NCBI GenBank assembly: GCA_017311185.1
Contig: JAESUZ010003165.1
Location: 806,001 to 870,000, forward strand
Length of the DNA stretch: 64,000 bases
From: Proteles cristata cristata
Lineage: Eukaryota; Chordata; Mammalia; Carnivora; Hyaenidae
Direction of reading: 5' to 3'
Shown: positions 37,722 through 50,639 of the stretch, in pieces
How positions within the stretch are numbered: position 1 is the stretch's first letter
Layout of the letters: each line of letters opens with the position of its first letter
Position numbers and translations under genes: made by a program
The notes under the pieces: generated by a model
What the model was told of the DNA's origin: nothing
Database searches by the model: none
Seen by the model: only the letters and a program-made list of their open reading frames with translations

Positions 37722-37933
37722 GGGGCTCCTGGGTGGCTCAGTGGGTTAAGCGTCTGACTCTTGGTTTTGGCTCAGGTTCATGATCTTGTTCATGGGTTTG
37801 AGTCCCACCTCGGCCTCTGCGCTGACACTATGGAGCCTGTTTGGGATCCTCTCTCTCCGTTTCTCTCTGCCCCTCCCCCCCTTGCACCACACACACACTC
37901 TCTCTCTCTCAGAATAAATAAATAAACTTAAAA
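37722..37933 (+). mobile_element. CAN-SINE, full length, older type
   Basis: GGGGCTCCTGGGTGGCTCAG head, CT tract with an (AC)n stretch and an AATAAATAAATAAAC tail. Confidence 0.93.
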
Positions 37934-37957
37934 GTTACAAGAGATTTCTGTTTTGTT

Positions 37958-38133
37958 TTTAAAACTTAATTAGTTATTTTCAGAGAGAGAAAGCACAGGT
38001 CAGGGAGGGGCAGAGAGCAAAGGAGAGAATCCCAAGCACACAGGGCTCAAACTCACTAACCATGAGATCATGGCCTGAGCCAAAGTCTGACGCTTAACCT
38101 GCTTAACCGACTGTGCCGCCACCCAGGTGCCCC
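37958..38133 (-). mobile_element. CAN-SINE, antisense, internally shortened
   Basis: TTATTTTCAGAGAGAGAAAG to GCCACCCAGGTGCCCC. The middle part is missing. Confidence 0.88.
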
Positions 38134-39372
38134 ACAACTGATTTTTGTACATTGGCCTGCTATTCTTTTAGCTTCCTAAATTCACATATTAGTTCTACTA
38201 AGTTATCCATAAATTCCGCAAATATGGTTATGCTATCTCTAATAAAGCGTTTTACTACTTCCTTTTCAATCTGCATTGCTTTATCGCCTTTTCTTATCAT
38301 TTTGAATAGGCTTTGACCTCTAGTACAGTGTTGAATAGAAGTGGTGAGAGCCAAATCCTTACCTCGTTCCCGATCGAGGGCAAAAAACACTATCTTTCAC
38401 CATTAAATTGTGATGTTAGTGGTGTGTTTTTCACAGATGTTCTTTATACGTTGGAGAAGGCTCCGTTTCAATCCTGAGCTGCTACATGCTTTTATGAGTG
38501 CCAGTGCCAATTCCTCACGGCTTTTTCTGCATCTGTCGACATAATGATGTGCTTTTTATCATTAATTTCACTAACATGGTGAAATACATCGAGACGATCA
38601 TATAGTTTTTCCTCTATAGTCTGTTAATATGGGGAACTGTATCAGTTGCTCTTCACATGGTAAACCAACCTTGAATTCCCTGAATGAACCCTGCTTGGGC
38701 AGAGTTTTATAGTTATTTGACTTGCTAGTATTTTGACAAGAATTTTTGCATCTAAGTAAATGAGGGATATTGGTATATAAACTTTATTTTACATACCATT
38801 TGAGGTTTTGGTGTCATATATACGTTAGCTTCTTAAAATGAGGGAAATTAACCCCTCATTCTCTATTTTTGGAATTTGCATTCTTTTTCCCTTAAATGCT
38901 TGATAGAATGACTGGTGAAGCCATCTGGGACTAGAACTTTTTTGTGGGATGTTTTTCAATTACAAATTCAATCTCTTTAATAGTTACTATGCTTTATGCC
39001 AGTTTTGATTATTCTTCTCCTTCAAGGAATTTGTCCATTTCATCTGAGTTGGAGAATCTATTGGCATAAAGTTCTTCACAGTAACACTTTATTATCTTCC
39101 AGTGTGTGCTATGATCTCCCCTCTTCCAGCTCTGTTATTTTTAATTTATGTTGTCTCTATTTTGTTATCTGGTTAGCTAGTAGCTTAGTATCTTTATTGA
39201 TACTTTACAAACAACCAGACTTTGATTATTCATATTTGTTTGTTTATTTCCTATTCCATTGACTTCTATTCTTTACTATTTCTTTTCTTCTACTTACCTT
39301 GGATTTAATTTACTCCTTTTTTATTAACTTCTTGAGACAAACCGTGGATTATTGATTTTAGATTCATGTTTA

Positions 39373-39539
39373 GGGGCGCCTGGGTGGCTTAGTCGGTTAA
39401 GCGTCCGACTTTTGCTTAGGTCATGATCTCGCGGTTCGTGGGTTTGAGCCCCACGTCGGGCTCTGTGCTGACTGCCAGCTCAGAGCCTGGAGGCTGTTTC
39501 AGTCTCACTCTCTCTCTCTCTCTCTGACCCTCCGCTGCT

Positions 39540-39577
<38 letters not shown>

Positions 39578-39614
39578 GAAATAAATAAAACATTAAAAAA
39601 AATTTTTTTAAAAA
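39373..39614 (+). mobile_element. CAN-SINE, young subfamily
   Basis: Young-type sequence. Target-site duplication TAGATTCATGTTTA / TAGACTCATGTTTA; long (CT)n. Confidence 0.96.
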
Positions 39615-41061
39615 TAGACTCATGTTTAAAAATATAAGCATTTAAAACTACACATTTTCCTCTAAGTTCTGCTTTAGCTACCTCCCACAAATTGTGATAT
39701 ACTGTGGCTTTGTTATCAGTTGGTTCAAAACGTTTTAGAATTCCTTTTGTGATTTCTTTTTAAACCCATAAGTTAATTACAAATGTGTTGATTATTCAGG
39801 TAATTAGACTCTTCACATATATAGTTTCTAATTTAATTCCATTATGGTCATAGAACATGTTCGTTATGATTTCAGTACATCTAAATTTACCGAAACTTGT
39901 ATTAGGATCCAATATGTGGCCTATGTTATGATTATTCTAATTCAGTTAAAAAGAATGTGTATTCTTCTGTTGTTGGGTATACTGTTCTATGATAAGGAAA
40001 AAGTGTTCTATAAACATCATTGGGTCACCACTGTGTCTTAGGGTCTTGTATAGTCTTACGGATGTACTAATTAATCTATCAATTACTGAGCTGAGTGAAA
40101 TCTTGAACCACGTTGTGGATTGTTCTGTTTCTCCTTTAATTCTATCAATTTGCGCTTTGCATTTTGAAATGCTGTGTTTAGCTGCCTATACATTTAGGAA
40201 TTATGTCATCCCGGTGAATTTAACCCCATACCCTTTTTTGTGCTTAAATGTCCCTCTTTATATCTGGTATACTCTTTGTTCTGATGTTTACTTTTCTCTT
40301 ACTAGAGCCATTCCAGCTTTCTCATCATTATTGTTTGTGTGTTATAACTTTTTCTATCCTTTTAACCTATATGTATCTTTACATTAAAGCAAGTTTCTGT
40401 ATATAGCATGTATTTGGGTCTTGTTTTTCTTAAAATCCAGTTCGACATTCCCTACCTTTTAATTAGAGTGGTTAGTCTATTTCTATTAAACGTATTCCAT
40501 TAAATGTATTCCACTTTATCTCCATTATTTATTTGTTAGCTATATCTCTTTTGTGTGCGTGTGCGTGCATGCTGTGAGGCTTGTAATATGCACCTTTACC
40601 TTAGAAGAATCTGCCTTCAAATGATATTAACTACTTCAAGTTTAGTGTAAGAACATTACCACAACATGCTTCCATTTCCCCCTTATCCTTTGTGCTGTTT
40701 TTGTCAAAGTTTTATTTCTACGTATATAACATATATACATACATAATAGAACCCAAAATGTATTATTATTTCTTTTTCTGTAAACAACCAACAGCCTTAA
40801 AAAAATAAACATGAAGTAAAAAGTCTGGTATAATTACCCCTCTATTTATTATTTCTGAATCTTGTCACTCCTTTGTGTAGATCCAAGATTATCTGATACC
40901 ATCTCCTTCAGCCTGATAAATGTTGTTTAACTTTTCTTGTAGTGCAGATCAGCTCACAACAAATGCATTTCATTTTGTTTTTCTGAAACTTTCTATTTTT
41001 TCTTTATTTTGAAAGGCATTTTTTTAAAATATAGAATTCTAGATTGACAATCTTTTTCTTT

Positions 41062-41271
41062 TTCTTTTTTTTTATGTTTATTCATTTTTTGACAGAGACA
41101 ACACACGAGCAGGGAAAGGGGCAGAGAGAGAGGTTAGACACAAAATCCGGAGCAGGCTTCAAGCTCTGAACTCTCAGCACAGAGCCTGACGCAGGGTTTA
41201 AACTCATGAACTGTGAATCACGACCTGAGCTGAAGTCTGCCACTTAACCAACTGAGCCACTCAGGCACCCC
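41062..41271 (-). mobile_element. CAN-SINE, antisense, older type
   Basis: TATGTTTATTCATTTTTTGA to GAGCCACTCAGGCACCCC. Flanked by AATCTTTTTCTTT. Confidence 0.93.
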
Positions 41272-42914
41272 AATAATCTTTTTCTTTCACCATAGTTTCG
41301 CTGTCTTCTAACTTACATAGTTTGTAGTGAGAAGTCTGTGATAATATTTCCTTTTTTACTGGCTACTTGATAAATGTTCTCTTTGTCAGTGGTCTTAGCA
41401 AGTTAATTATTTGCCTTGCAATGGTTTTCTTTGTGTTTTCTTGCTCAACCTCCATTTATCTTTTTGGATCTGTGGATTTTTAAAAACTTTAATCATATTT
41501 GGAAATTTTTTGACTATTACTTCTGGGAATATTTTCTCCACATCTTTCTTCTCCTTTGGGATCTCAATTACACATATGTTTGACGTCTGGAAATTGTCTG
41601 ATAGGTTACTAAGGCTCCCTTAATTATTTTTAAGTTTTTTTCCTCTATCTTTTTCCGTATAGATAATTTCTATTGCTGTGTCTTCAAGTTCACTGATCTT
41701 TCTGTTTTCAGTATCTAAGCTGATATTAAGTTCATCTAGTGAAATTTTCAATTCACATATTGTATTTTGTTACTTCTGGAAGTACCCATTTATTTCTTTT
41801 TTATACGTTCTATTTTTTTCTTTATTCTTTTTCTTCTTTAAACATTTAAATGTATCTATAATAGCTATTTTCAATTCCTTGTCTGTTCATTCCATCACAC
41901 CTGTCATTTCTGAGTCTACAAACAGACAACAGCTCTCAGAAACATTGGCTCATTATTCTCCTGGTTTAGAGGTCATGTTTTTACCTTCTTCACTTGTCTA
42001 GTGAGTTTTGACGAGAAGTTGAACACTATGAATTTTATATTGTTGAATATTTGAATTTTGTTGCATTCTTTTAATGAATGTGAAATTTACTTTGCAGGCA
42101 AGTTAGTTTCTCAGGGATCAGCTTAATTATTTCAAGACCTAGTTTTAAGCTTTGTTCAGTCAGATGTAAAGTAGCTTTTATTCTAATGCTTATTGAGTCC
42201 CCGCTACAACGCATAACATCTCTTAGTTCTCTATTAAATGCCCCAAGTCTTTCGTATGTTTTCTTCACATGGCCACATGGAGTTAAAGCGTCTCTTCGCC
42301 CTGAGCGAGCTGCAGAACTTGTTTCGCTTATAGCTCCCAGGCTGTGTTCTTTGCTCAGCCCACGTAGTTTCATCTTACATAGGTTCAGATTACTGCTCCG
42401 TCAAGGGTATTCCTATGCAGATTTTTGGATCTCTTTCTCTGCATCTCTCCCTCCCCTTTGATATTCTTCCCCACAAACTTCAGCCTCACCGGCCTCCCCC
42501 GAGTCCTTATCTCTGGCTCATCAACTCAGTGAGATCTTCTGGTGCTGCTTCTCCTTCCTGGGCCACGGTCCGGAAACTGCCCCCAGGAATAAAGCTGCAA
42601 AAATCGAAAGACACACTCTGTGGGTTTCCTTTCAATGATTGACAAGAAGAGGCTTCAAGCCTTTATTTCAGACATATTGCTCAGTTTTCTAATTGTTTAC
42701 AACAAGCTGGTGAGCCCCAAGCTGGTGAGCCCTTCATGCATAGAAGCAGAAGTCTATTGCTCATTCTTAAATATGAATAGATAACCCAGGATGAAGAAAC
42801 ACTTGAGGACCACAGAACATAAGACGTACTTAAAATTTATGACTAGAATATGAATGCCACAACATACCCACAGATACGCAGACATACGCACATATATAAC
42901 ATATATATAATACG

Positions 42915-43400
42915 TTATGTATTAATTTGTTAGGGCTGCTGTAACAAAGTACTGGAAATGGCGGTGAGGGGGTGTGAGGTAGCTTTTGACGCTAGGAATT
43001 GATTGTCTTACAGTTTTTGAAGCTAGAAATTGGAGATCAAAATGTCAGTAGTGTTGATTCCTTCTGCGGGCTGCGAGGGTGAATCTTTTCCATGCTTCTG
43101 CTAGCAGTCCTTGGCATTCCGGGGTGTCTGCTGCATCCCCCCAGCCTCTGCATTCATCCTGACCTGGCATTCTCCTTGTGGTGATGTCTGTCTGCAGAAT
43201 TCCCCTTTTTAAGCACGTCAGTTATATTGGATCAGAGACCCGCCCTGCTGCAGTATGATCTCATCTTAACTGATGATATCTGCAATCACCTTATTTCCAA
43301 ATAAGGTCACATTCTGAGGTACTGGGAATTGGAACTTCGGCAAATGAATTGGGGCGGGGTGGGGGGGAGGGTTGGACACGATTCAATTCATGACAACAGT
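42915..43400 (+). repeat. Ancient interspersed repeat, same family as 1,640-2,135
   Basis: TTGTTAGGGCTGCTGTAACA at the left and AAATAAGGTCACATTCTGAG + GTACTGGGAATTGGAACTTC at the right. Confidence 0.6.
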
Positions 43401-43789
43401 TAAGGTGCTTCTGACAAAGTCTGTGAGATGGAAAGGGAATAGAAGAGAGAGAGGAGAAAGTGGGGGGGGGAAAAACCCAATATCTTAGTCTTATGAAACA
43501 GGAAGGAGGCTGTGAGATATTGGCAAAAGCTTATGAAACATGAAATGGGAGTTTTGGTACATTATTTAAAAATTATAAAGGTAAATAGTAGCACAGTTAG
43601 CAAGCAGATGTTTACAGGAAGAAAGCAGGTAACATACATGAGACCCAGGGCTCAGGTACTGGTGCGTGTGTTTACCCCCCAGATGGGATGAGAATTTGGG
43701 CATACTAGTAGGTGCAAGTCCCACCCGGATTGGTTAGCCGCTGGTCCAGCTTCGGTCAGTTCTTAGGACAGGGGCGTACATGCCACGTA

Positions 43790-44250
43790 CTGAGTTAGTG
43801 TCCCCTCGCCCTCCAAAATTCATGTCCACCTGGAGCCTCAGAATGTGATCTTTCTCGGAAGTAGTGTCTGCAGATGTTAATTAACTAAGGCAAGGTTCCA
43901 CGGGATCAGGGCAAGCCCTAAATCCGGAGGCCGGTATCCTCACAAGAAGGGAGATTTGAATGGAGATGCGGACACAGCCACGTGAGGACAGAGGCAGAAA
44001 TGCGAGTGATACACCTAGAAACCAAGGACGCCAAGATTTGCAGGCAAACCACCAGAAGCTCCAAGAAAAGGTATGTCTCCTAGAGTCTTCAGAGGCTGTG
44101 GCCCTGCCAAGCCCTTGATTCCAGATTTCTAGCTTCCAGAACAGTGAGAGAATACGTTTCCAGAACAGGGGAGAGACTACGCAGGGGTTTTACACCACCT
44201 GGCTTGGGGTACTTTGTTACTGCTGCCCTACGGAAGGGAAACATATAGCA
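43790..44250 (-). repeat. Ancient interspersed repeat, opposite orientation to 42,915-43,400
   Basis: CTCAGAATGTGATCTTTCTC, CCTCACAAGAAGGGAGATTT and a GAACAGTGAGAGAATACG-like end mirror the complementary strand of the previous repeat. Class uncertain (possibly LTR). Confidence 0.5.
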
Positions 44251-44308
44251 TCTGACTTTTTGTGAGAAGCTAAACATGTGATTTTTTGGGGGGAAAATGT
44301 TAAATCTT

Positions 44309-44523
44309 TTTTTTTATGTTTATTTATTGTTTTGAGAGAGACAGAGAGAGCAGAGAACAAACAGGGAGGGACAGAGAGAGGGGGAGACACAGAATCCGAA
44401 GCAGCTCCAGGCTCTGAGCTGTCAGTGCAGAGCCCGATGCGGGGCTTGAACCGCCCCCCTCCCCCGCAACCTGGAGGTCATGGCCTGAAGGAAGTCAGAC
44501 GCTTAACCACTGAGCCACCCTGC
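44309..44523 (-). mobile_element. CAN-SINE, antisense
   Basis: TTTATGTTTATTTATTGTTT start and GAGCCACC end, lacking the final GCGCCC. Target-site duplication AAATGTTAAATCTT at 44295-44308 and 44524-44537. Confidence 0.94.
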
Positions 44524-44560
44524 AAATGTTAAATCTTAACAATTTTTCAGTGTTGTGTTG

Positions 44561-44603
44561 TTTCTTGTTTTTTTGTTTTGTTTTGTTTTGTTTTGTTTTG
44601 TTT
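44561..44603. repeat. (TTTTG)n microsatellite
   Basis: About seven TTTTG units. Confidence 0.85.
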
Positions 44604-44609
44604 AACTAA

Positions 44610-45780
44610 TGGCAATCCAAATAAAACACATCCATAGTTAGATCTAGCTCCCAGGCCATCCGTTGGCAACTTCTGCGATGAAGAAACTAAACGCAGTAAA
44701 GAGATGTGACTAACACACACGAGGGAGGTAAACGAACTGAGATGTGGTGTAATTGTGCCAAATCTTCATCTGTCACAGCAGGAAGTAAAAAGAAAATGTC
44801 TAAAGTTGATTAATCAAGAAACAGTAAGAAAATGATTCAAAGTAGTGGTCTCTGGAAAATGTGCAGAGGGTGGGGCAGGTGACTTTTACTTTATAAATTC
44901 TTTTATATTTGACTTTGAAAGGTCTTATTAGGCTTGCCAGGAAGTTGCTCTAGAAATGAGGGACTAAATTTCTCTGCCAAGAATAATAGAAGAGGCCCAT
45001 CGTGGAGAAAAGTTGAGAGTAGCAACTAAAGGCGTCAGGTCTCTCTGGAGAAAAAAGGGTCTTAGCACTTTTGAAAGAATAGACACAATGCATATGTTTC
45101 TACACTTTTCTGTTTCCCAGAATCTGTTTATAAAGATCATGAGAGTCCTTAATCCTGCGTGTGCTTTGAACTTTGGAAATGAAGCCACTGAGTAATGTAA
45201 TCTGTTATGTTTTACAATACTGGGGAATAAATAATTAAAAATATATTCTGATTTCATTTTTGAATCACCTATGAAAAACCTTGGAATTCCCCCATCTGTG
45301 TTTCATGGGGATGTTTGTGCTCTTCCAAGAGGGAGTATAGACCCTTAATTAGACGACCGTTCGTGATGTCTGACCTGACTAATGATTTTAAATGGTAAAT
45401 CAAAGGAATCAAACCGTAGACACAGCACAAGGGGAAAATCATCTCTAGAACTACACCCAGCTTGTCTTGAAATCTTGTTTCTGTAAAGCTCTACCAACAC
45501 CTCAGCAGTGTATATTTACATGAAGTTTGCAAGTTGAATTTATATATTTAGGTAATTATTTGAGATTTCTGGGCTGCTTCTAAGAACAAGATTAAAAAAT
45601 TAAAATTAGATTAGACTTGAGAAACACGTTTATTATATGTCACTTTCCTCTCTCTGAAACACTGGAGGAAAATTGAGCCAAGAGCCAGACTGTCTCCCTC
45701 AACCTGTACGCCATAGTCCCCAAGGTCCTCAAAGGCCAATCTGCTTATGGCTTTCCCCCAACCTAATTCCTTTAATGGAT
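44610..45780. other. Unique-looking upstream DNA, no gene seen
   Basis: No recognisable repeat or gene. Open frames are under 100 codons with no family resemblance. Confidence 0.45.
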
Positions 45781-46130
45781 CTATCGCCATTGCCTTCATG
45801 ACAGGTAAGGCCTTTCATGATCTGACCTCTGCTCACCTTTCTGGCCACAACTCTTAGCTCTCCATCCAGTCCAAACATGGTGGTGGCTGGTTCTCAGATC
45901 TGAGCTCCTGGGCATACATAGTTCCTTCCCTTCTCAATCTTCTTTCCTATAGCCAACTCCTGCTTATCCAGGAATGTTCAAGGTAGGTCCACCCCTCCTC
46001 CAGGGAGGCGCCTTCTTTATCCCTCCACAGCTGGGCTGTATGCTTGCCTGGGCATTTTCATAGCTTCTTAGTGGATAATTCATCACAGCTTGGTGTCTTC
46101 ACTCATTCATTCTCTTCTGACCCCCATTTC
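45780..46130 (+). mobile_element. L2 LINE relic
   Basis: TCATGATCTGACCTCTGCTC and TCCTCCAGGGAGGCGCCTTC match L2 3' coding sequence. Confidence 0.65.
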
Positions 46131-46139
46131 ACTGGTGGA

Positions 46140-47055
46140 CTTGTTACCTTATGATCATAAAAGTTAGGTTTAATAAGTTTCTTGTTTTGTTTCTAAATGA
46201 GGATTTTAGTTCTCAGCTCATATATTAAAAAGGCCAGCCCCAAATCAGATGAATAATCTGCCTCATCTGACCACCCCCCCAATCCCTTCACATCCGATTG
46301 TTTTCCACTCCTCACAGGAGGTTTCCCAGTCTAATACCAGAATTACACAAATTCCAACCAAAAAAAATGGACAAAACGAAAAAGAATATTCTCATAGAAT
46401 AGTGCATTCATAATCAACTCTCCTAACTTTCCTTTTGAATGCTTTGAATATAAGTTTTCTGGAAGCTTGAATCACGTCTATTGCTTAGCATAATGCATAA
46501 AATAGGAAGCAATCACTAAACATTTACCGCTGACGATGATCTTTTGACTGATTCGATTTCCATTAATCTCTGGACTTATTAGCAGAAACTTAATGCATAA
46601 AATTTGTGGGGAACTTTTTGCAAAAAAAAAATTTAATTGAGGATACAGGATTCATGAAAGTTAAACAGTCTGCCCCATTTTACAGAGAAAAGTGTAAAAC
46701 GGATAAGAAGGTATAAATTTAGATCCAGATGAAACCAGAAATTCTGCAGGATTTTTTTTTCCTGACGATTTTTTAATTCTATTTGCTCTGAAAAATCTAG
46801 ATGTATATAGGTCTTTGATTTAAACAAAATCCTCCAAAAGCAAAAGAAAACTCATACTGCTCATATTTCAGGAAAGGCAGAACTGACCTAAATCTGAGAA
46901 AAAAATTTGGCCAGACATCATTGACTTTCCTCAAAAGTACTTTCTAAAACATATACGTTTCCTCCTCCATTCTCCTTTCCTTCGGATATTCACCTCAGAG
47001 TCAAAAGAGAAAGTGTTATGTCAGCAGTAAAACTGAACCACCGTTTTTTGTGTGT
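46140..47055. other. Unique-looking upstream DNA, no gene seen
   Basis: AT-rich; nothing supported beyond short A/T runs. Confidence 0.4.
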
Positions 47056-47059
47056 TTGT

Positions 47060-47240
47060 TAATCCAATAAATGTCATGAGTAGCTACCGTGCACTAGGCA
47101 TCTTCACAGACAATAACTCATTTCTTTCTCAGAACACTGTTATTGTCTTGTTTCACAAATGTAGAAATGTAAGATCAAAGAAATCATGTAATTTTCTCAA
47201 CATCACACAACCAGCAAGGAGCAGAACCTTAAGAGACACT
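47060..47240 (-). mobile_element. MIR relic, antisense
   Basis: CTACCGTGCACTAGGCATCT, ACTGTTATTGTCTTGTTTCA and CACACAACCAGCAAGGAGC follow the antisense MIR order. Confidence 0.65.
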
Positions 47241-47461
47241 TGTAAATGCCAGATAAAGGAGAAGAGATGAAATGGGAATTAGTCTAAAGAGGATGCAGTG
47301 GTTTTGAAACGTTTTTTCACAGCGGTTTGTGAAATGACAGCCAGTCAGTGCCTCATGAGGTAATGTGACGTCAAAGCTTACGTGGTTTCTCCCCCGTGAC
47401 CACTGGAAGGGAAAGGCAAACAGATAATTACTTTGGAAAGCCCAGGACAGATTTTTTTTAT

Positions 47462-47498
47462 TTTATTATTTTATTTTATTTTTAAAAATGTTAGTTTA

Positions 47499-47529
<31 letters not shown>

Positions 47530-47690
47530 CAGGGGAGGGTCAGAGAGAGGGAGAGAGAGAGAATCGCAAGCAGGTTGTGCACTGTCAGCACAGAGCCTGA
47601 CGCAGGGCTCCATCCCATGAACCACGAGATCATGACCTGACCAGAAACCAAGAGTCGGAGACTTAACAACTGAGCTCCCCAGGTGCCCCC
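47462..47690 (-). mobile_element. CAN-SINE, antisense, older type
   Basis: TTATTTTCAGAGAGAGAGAG to GAGCTCCCCAGGTGCCCCC. Flanked by AGATTTTTTATTTTA-like sequence on both sides. Confidence 0.92.
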
Positions 47691-47699
47691 AGATTTTTT

Positions 47700-48950
47700 A
47701 TTTTAATCAAGACTTTTTACTATCAGCATTGATGACACAGAGTTGTTGAGTCGTACTGTGTCCACGGAAGGCACCATTCTGGACACAAGAACAGAAAGAC
47801 ATAAAATAGACTCACTTCTTCTCTGACAGCACAGTTTCTATTTCTATTTCCTTTGGTGGAAGGCTGATTTGAAATTGTTTTTGAAACTGTATTTGAAATA
47901 CAGCATCCCACAATATAGCATAGTTGAGACTCTTCTTTCCTATCACTAAAAATAGCCTTGGAGATAGTTTATGTGAGTGTCCACATTAGTAGTAGCGCCC
48001 ATTCAGCTCCCCACAAAACTGACTGATTACCCTTGGACCTTTTAGCGTATTGATTTATCATTGTGCCTTTTGGCCCTGACTCTACCCCCCTGGCTTAGTA
48101 AGTTCCCCCAGGGAAGTAAGTTCAGACACGCAAAATCCCCGTCTGTCTCTCTGGTGATGAGGAGTCCCTGGGTGTCCAGGACACCGGACTCAGTCTCATG
48201 TTTGGATGACTTTCTCATCCCTTCCAGCAATAGCTTCTCAGGGCAATAACGGCAGTTAACAGGTGCCAATTTCGGTTTCCTTAGCCTTACGAAGTTCATA
48301 CGCTTTGCAGGAAAAGTCCTCAGTCACAGAAGGGGCCACCTCTGCCGTACGCTTCGGGGACCGAGCGGGCTTCTTTAAGAAGTCCGACTACCTCCATCAC
48401 ATTAATGTCACTCCTGGATCGCTTTTCTTGGAGAGTTTGAAGGCAAGAAGGCGGTAGCCTTACTTTTAAGAGAGTTTTGACTTCCCTCTGTACTTACATA
48501 AAACGCAAAAACCAAAACAGTTCACTGCTCATTGTAATTACTGCATTTTACCCATAGCAGTCCGGAGGATTCTGGCACAATTAATCCCCCATTAGATTTT
48601 CTTTTCCTGAGAACGGAGATCTGAAAGAGGTTTGCTGTCAGCAGGAGCTGAGTGAGTGAGGCTCTCACAGTCTGAGAGGCATATGGATCCAAGGGATTAG
48701 AGGTCATGATAGCTGAGCCTGTTACTTGGCAGGAAGAAACACGAAGGGAAAGTCCTGACAAGTCGGAGTGTGTGTGATCGCACTGATAGCCACGCTTCCG
48801 CTGTGCTCGCTTGACAAATGCGACCGGTTTCCCTGAAAATTGTTTGGAACACTGAGTCGTATATTTTATGTTTCAACAGATCATTGGAATTCAACAGAAA
48901 TAAATTCATTCAAACCAAACACTTTTTTTGGAGTGCTTCTAAAACTATAC
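47700..48950. other. Unique-looking upstream DNA, no gene seen
   Basis: Over 1.2 kb without a recognisable repeat. Several short open frames on both strands; none resembles a known protein or has splice context I can defend. Confidence 0.4.
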
Positions 48951-48954
48951 TAGT

Positions 48955-49063
48955 GGGGCACCTGGCTTACTCAGTGAGTAGAGCATGTGACTGTTGATCT
49001 CAAGGTTGTGAGTTCAAGCCCCACGTTGGGCGTAGAAATTACGTAAAAATAAAACCTTAAAAA
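48955..49063 (+). mobile_element. Short CAN-SINE variant without CT tract
   Basis: GGGGCACCTGGCTTACTCAG head, GACTGTTGATCTCAAGG and GTAAAAATAAAACCTT tail. Target-site duplication AAACTATACT at 48942-48951 and about 49066-49075. Confidence 0.9.
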
Positions 49064-49264
49064 GAAACTATACTTGTAAACTGCTTTCAGAGCACATTTT
49101 CTTTTATTAAAGTCAATTAAGAAATTCTAGGATTGCACGTTGTTGGACACACATTTTACCCTTTACAATATCTGCACCCGTATATATGTAACTTTTAACT
49201 CACTTTCACACTTGAATCTTTCTCTCTTAGAGTTTTGAAATTCAGTCCTCTGGTGGAATCCAGG

Positions 49265-49450
49265 GGGAAGTGTAATACAGTGGAAAGAGTAAGGGGCTGA
49301 GTCAGATGTACTCTGGTTCTTCCATTAATACACATTTTCATTTAATCTCTCTTAGCCTCAATTTTCATTTCTGTGAAGTGACAAGAAAGATAGCTTCCTC
49401 ACCTATTGTCACAAAGTTCTGGTAATAATACTGAGTAATCCATATGAATA
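49265..49450 (+). mobile_element. MIR relic
   Basis: TACAGTGGAAAGAGTAAGGG to TTTCATTTCTGTGAAGTGAC matches sense MIR. Confidence 0.6.
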
Positions 49451-50155
49451 ATAGAGCCAGCATGTGAGGCAGGTGCTGGCACCCACTGTGTAGAAGAGAG
49501 AACCAAGATCTGAAGTGTCAGGTCATCTCCCCAGGGTCACACACAATGTACCAAACTGGATTTATGCACCACCCCAGACCTCAGGGCAGGCGCCCCCTGG
49601 CCCTACCGTGGTCCCTGTTGCTCAGTGAGCTCCCCTAATCTCCTGACATCCCAGGTGACTCAGACTCCCCCAGGATGAGGACCTGGCTTTAGGCTGACCC
49701 CCCTCACACCCACTCATGAAGCAGAAGCTCCAGTACCCAGGCCCAAAGTGCCCCGTTGACTTGCTCTCCTCCCACCACTCCAGATTAGATGAAGCGCGGC
49801 ACCATCTTCCCTGCACAACTCACAGTGAGGTCATCAATGCCCCGTGAAGGGCGCTGGACACTGGAAGGCAGAAGATGGCTAGGACACAGTAGATGAGTGC
49901 ACCTCCCCTGCCCCAGGCTGGGCTGTGCCCACACACGACGGCCGTGCTGCACGGCACCTCCAGAAACATCCTGGGGGTTTTCTTGTGAAGCTGTAAGCAG
50001 CTCAGCAGTTCGCCACATTATGTTTGCCTCGGCTCCTTCCTCTTTTCCATCCCTCCTTGTTGCCCTAGGATTGCGCTCTCCCATGAGACGGCTGTCACGA
50101 TCATACTCTAGTCCTGTGCTGTCCAGTCCACTAGCCACTAGCCCCAGGCGGCTAT
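49450..50155. other. GC-moderate DNA, no gene seen
   Basis: A MIR-like scrap lies at 49,470-49,560. GTGCTGTCCAGTCCACTAGCC at 50,117-50,137 is the start of an old DNA-transposon repeat. No gene is supported. Confidence 0.4.
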
Positions 50156-50159
50156 TTAA

Positions 50160-50386
50160 AAAATTTTTCTTTAATGTTTTATTTATTTCTAAGAGAGAGA
50201 GAGAGAGAGAGAGACAGCGTGAGCAGGGGAGGGTCAGAGAGAGAGGGAGTCACAGACTGAAACAGGCTCCAGGCTCTGAGCTGGCAGTCAGCACAGAGCC
50301 CGACGCGGGGCTCGAACCCACGAACCGCGAGATCATGACCCAAGCGAAAGTCGGACACTTAACCGACTAAGCCACCCAGACGCCCC
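50160..50386 (-). mobile_element. CAN-SINE, young subfamily, antisense
   Basis: TTTTATTTATTTCTAAGAGA to GCCACCCAGACGCCCC, otherwise nearly identical to other young copies. Confidence 0.96.
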
Positions 50387-50412
50387 ACTCCCCTTAATTC
50401 TTAATATCGCTA

Positions 50413-50630
50413 GGGGCGCCTGGGTGGCTCAGTCGGTTGAGCGTCCGACTTCGGCTCAGGTCATGATCTCACGGTTCGTGGGTTCGAGTCCCGCGTCGGG
50501 CTCTGTGCTGACAGCTCAGAGCCTGGAGCCTGCTTCAGATTCTGTGTCTCCCTCTCTGACCCTCCCCTGCTCACGCTGTCTCTCTCTCTCAGAAATAAAT
50601 AAAACATTGAAAAAAATAAAAAAAAATATT
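50413..50630 (+). mobile_element. CAN-SINE, full length, little diverged
   Basis: GGGGCGCCTGGGTGGCTCAG head with GACTTCGGCTCAGG and GACAGCTCAGAG. Close to the other major, slightly older consensus. Confidence 0.96.
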
Positions 50631-50639
50631 AAAAAATTC

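Larger units (their letters stand above)
38140..42700 (-). mobile_element. L1 ORF2 / 5' region, antisense, decayed and interrupted
   Basis: Antisense L1 landmarks include TGTTGAATAGAAGTGGTGAG (38,330), TTCCCTGAATGAACCCTGCT (38,675), CTCCCCTCTTCCAGCTCTG (39,115) and TTCCATTATGGTCATAGAAC (39,836). SINEs interrupt at 39,373 and 41,062. Sequence from about 41,300 to 42,700 is less certain but continuous in style. Confidence 0.6.
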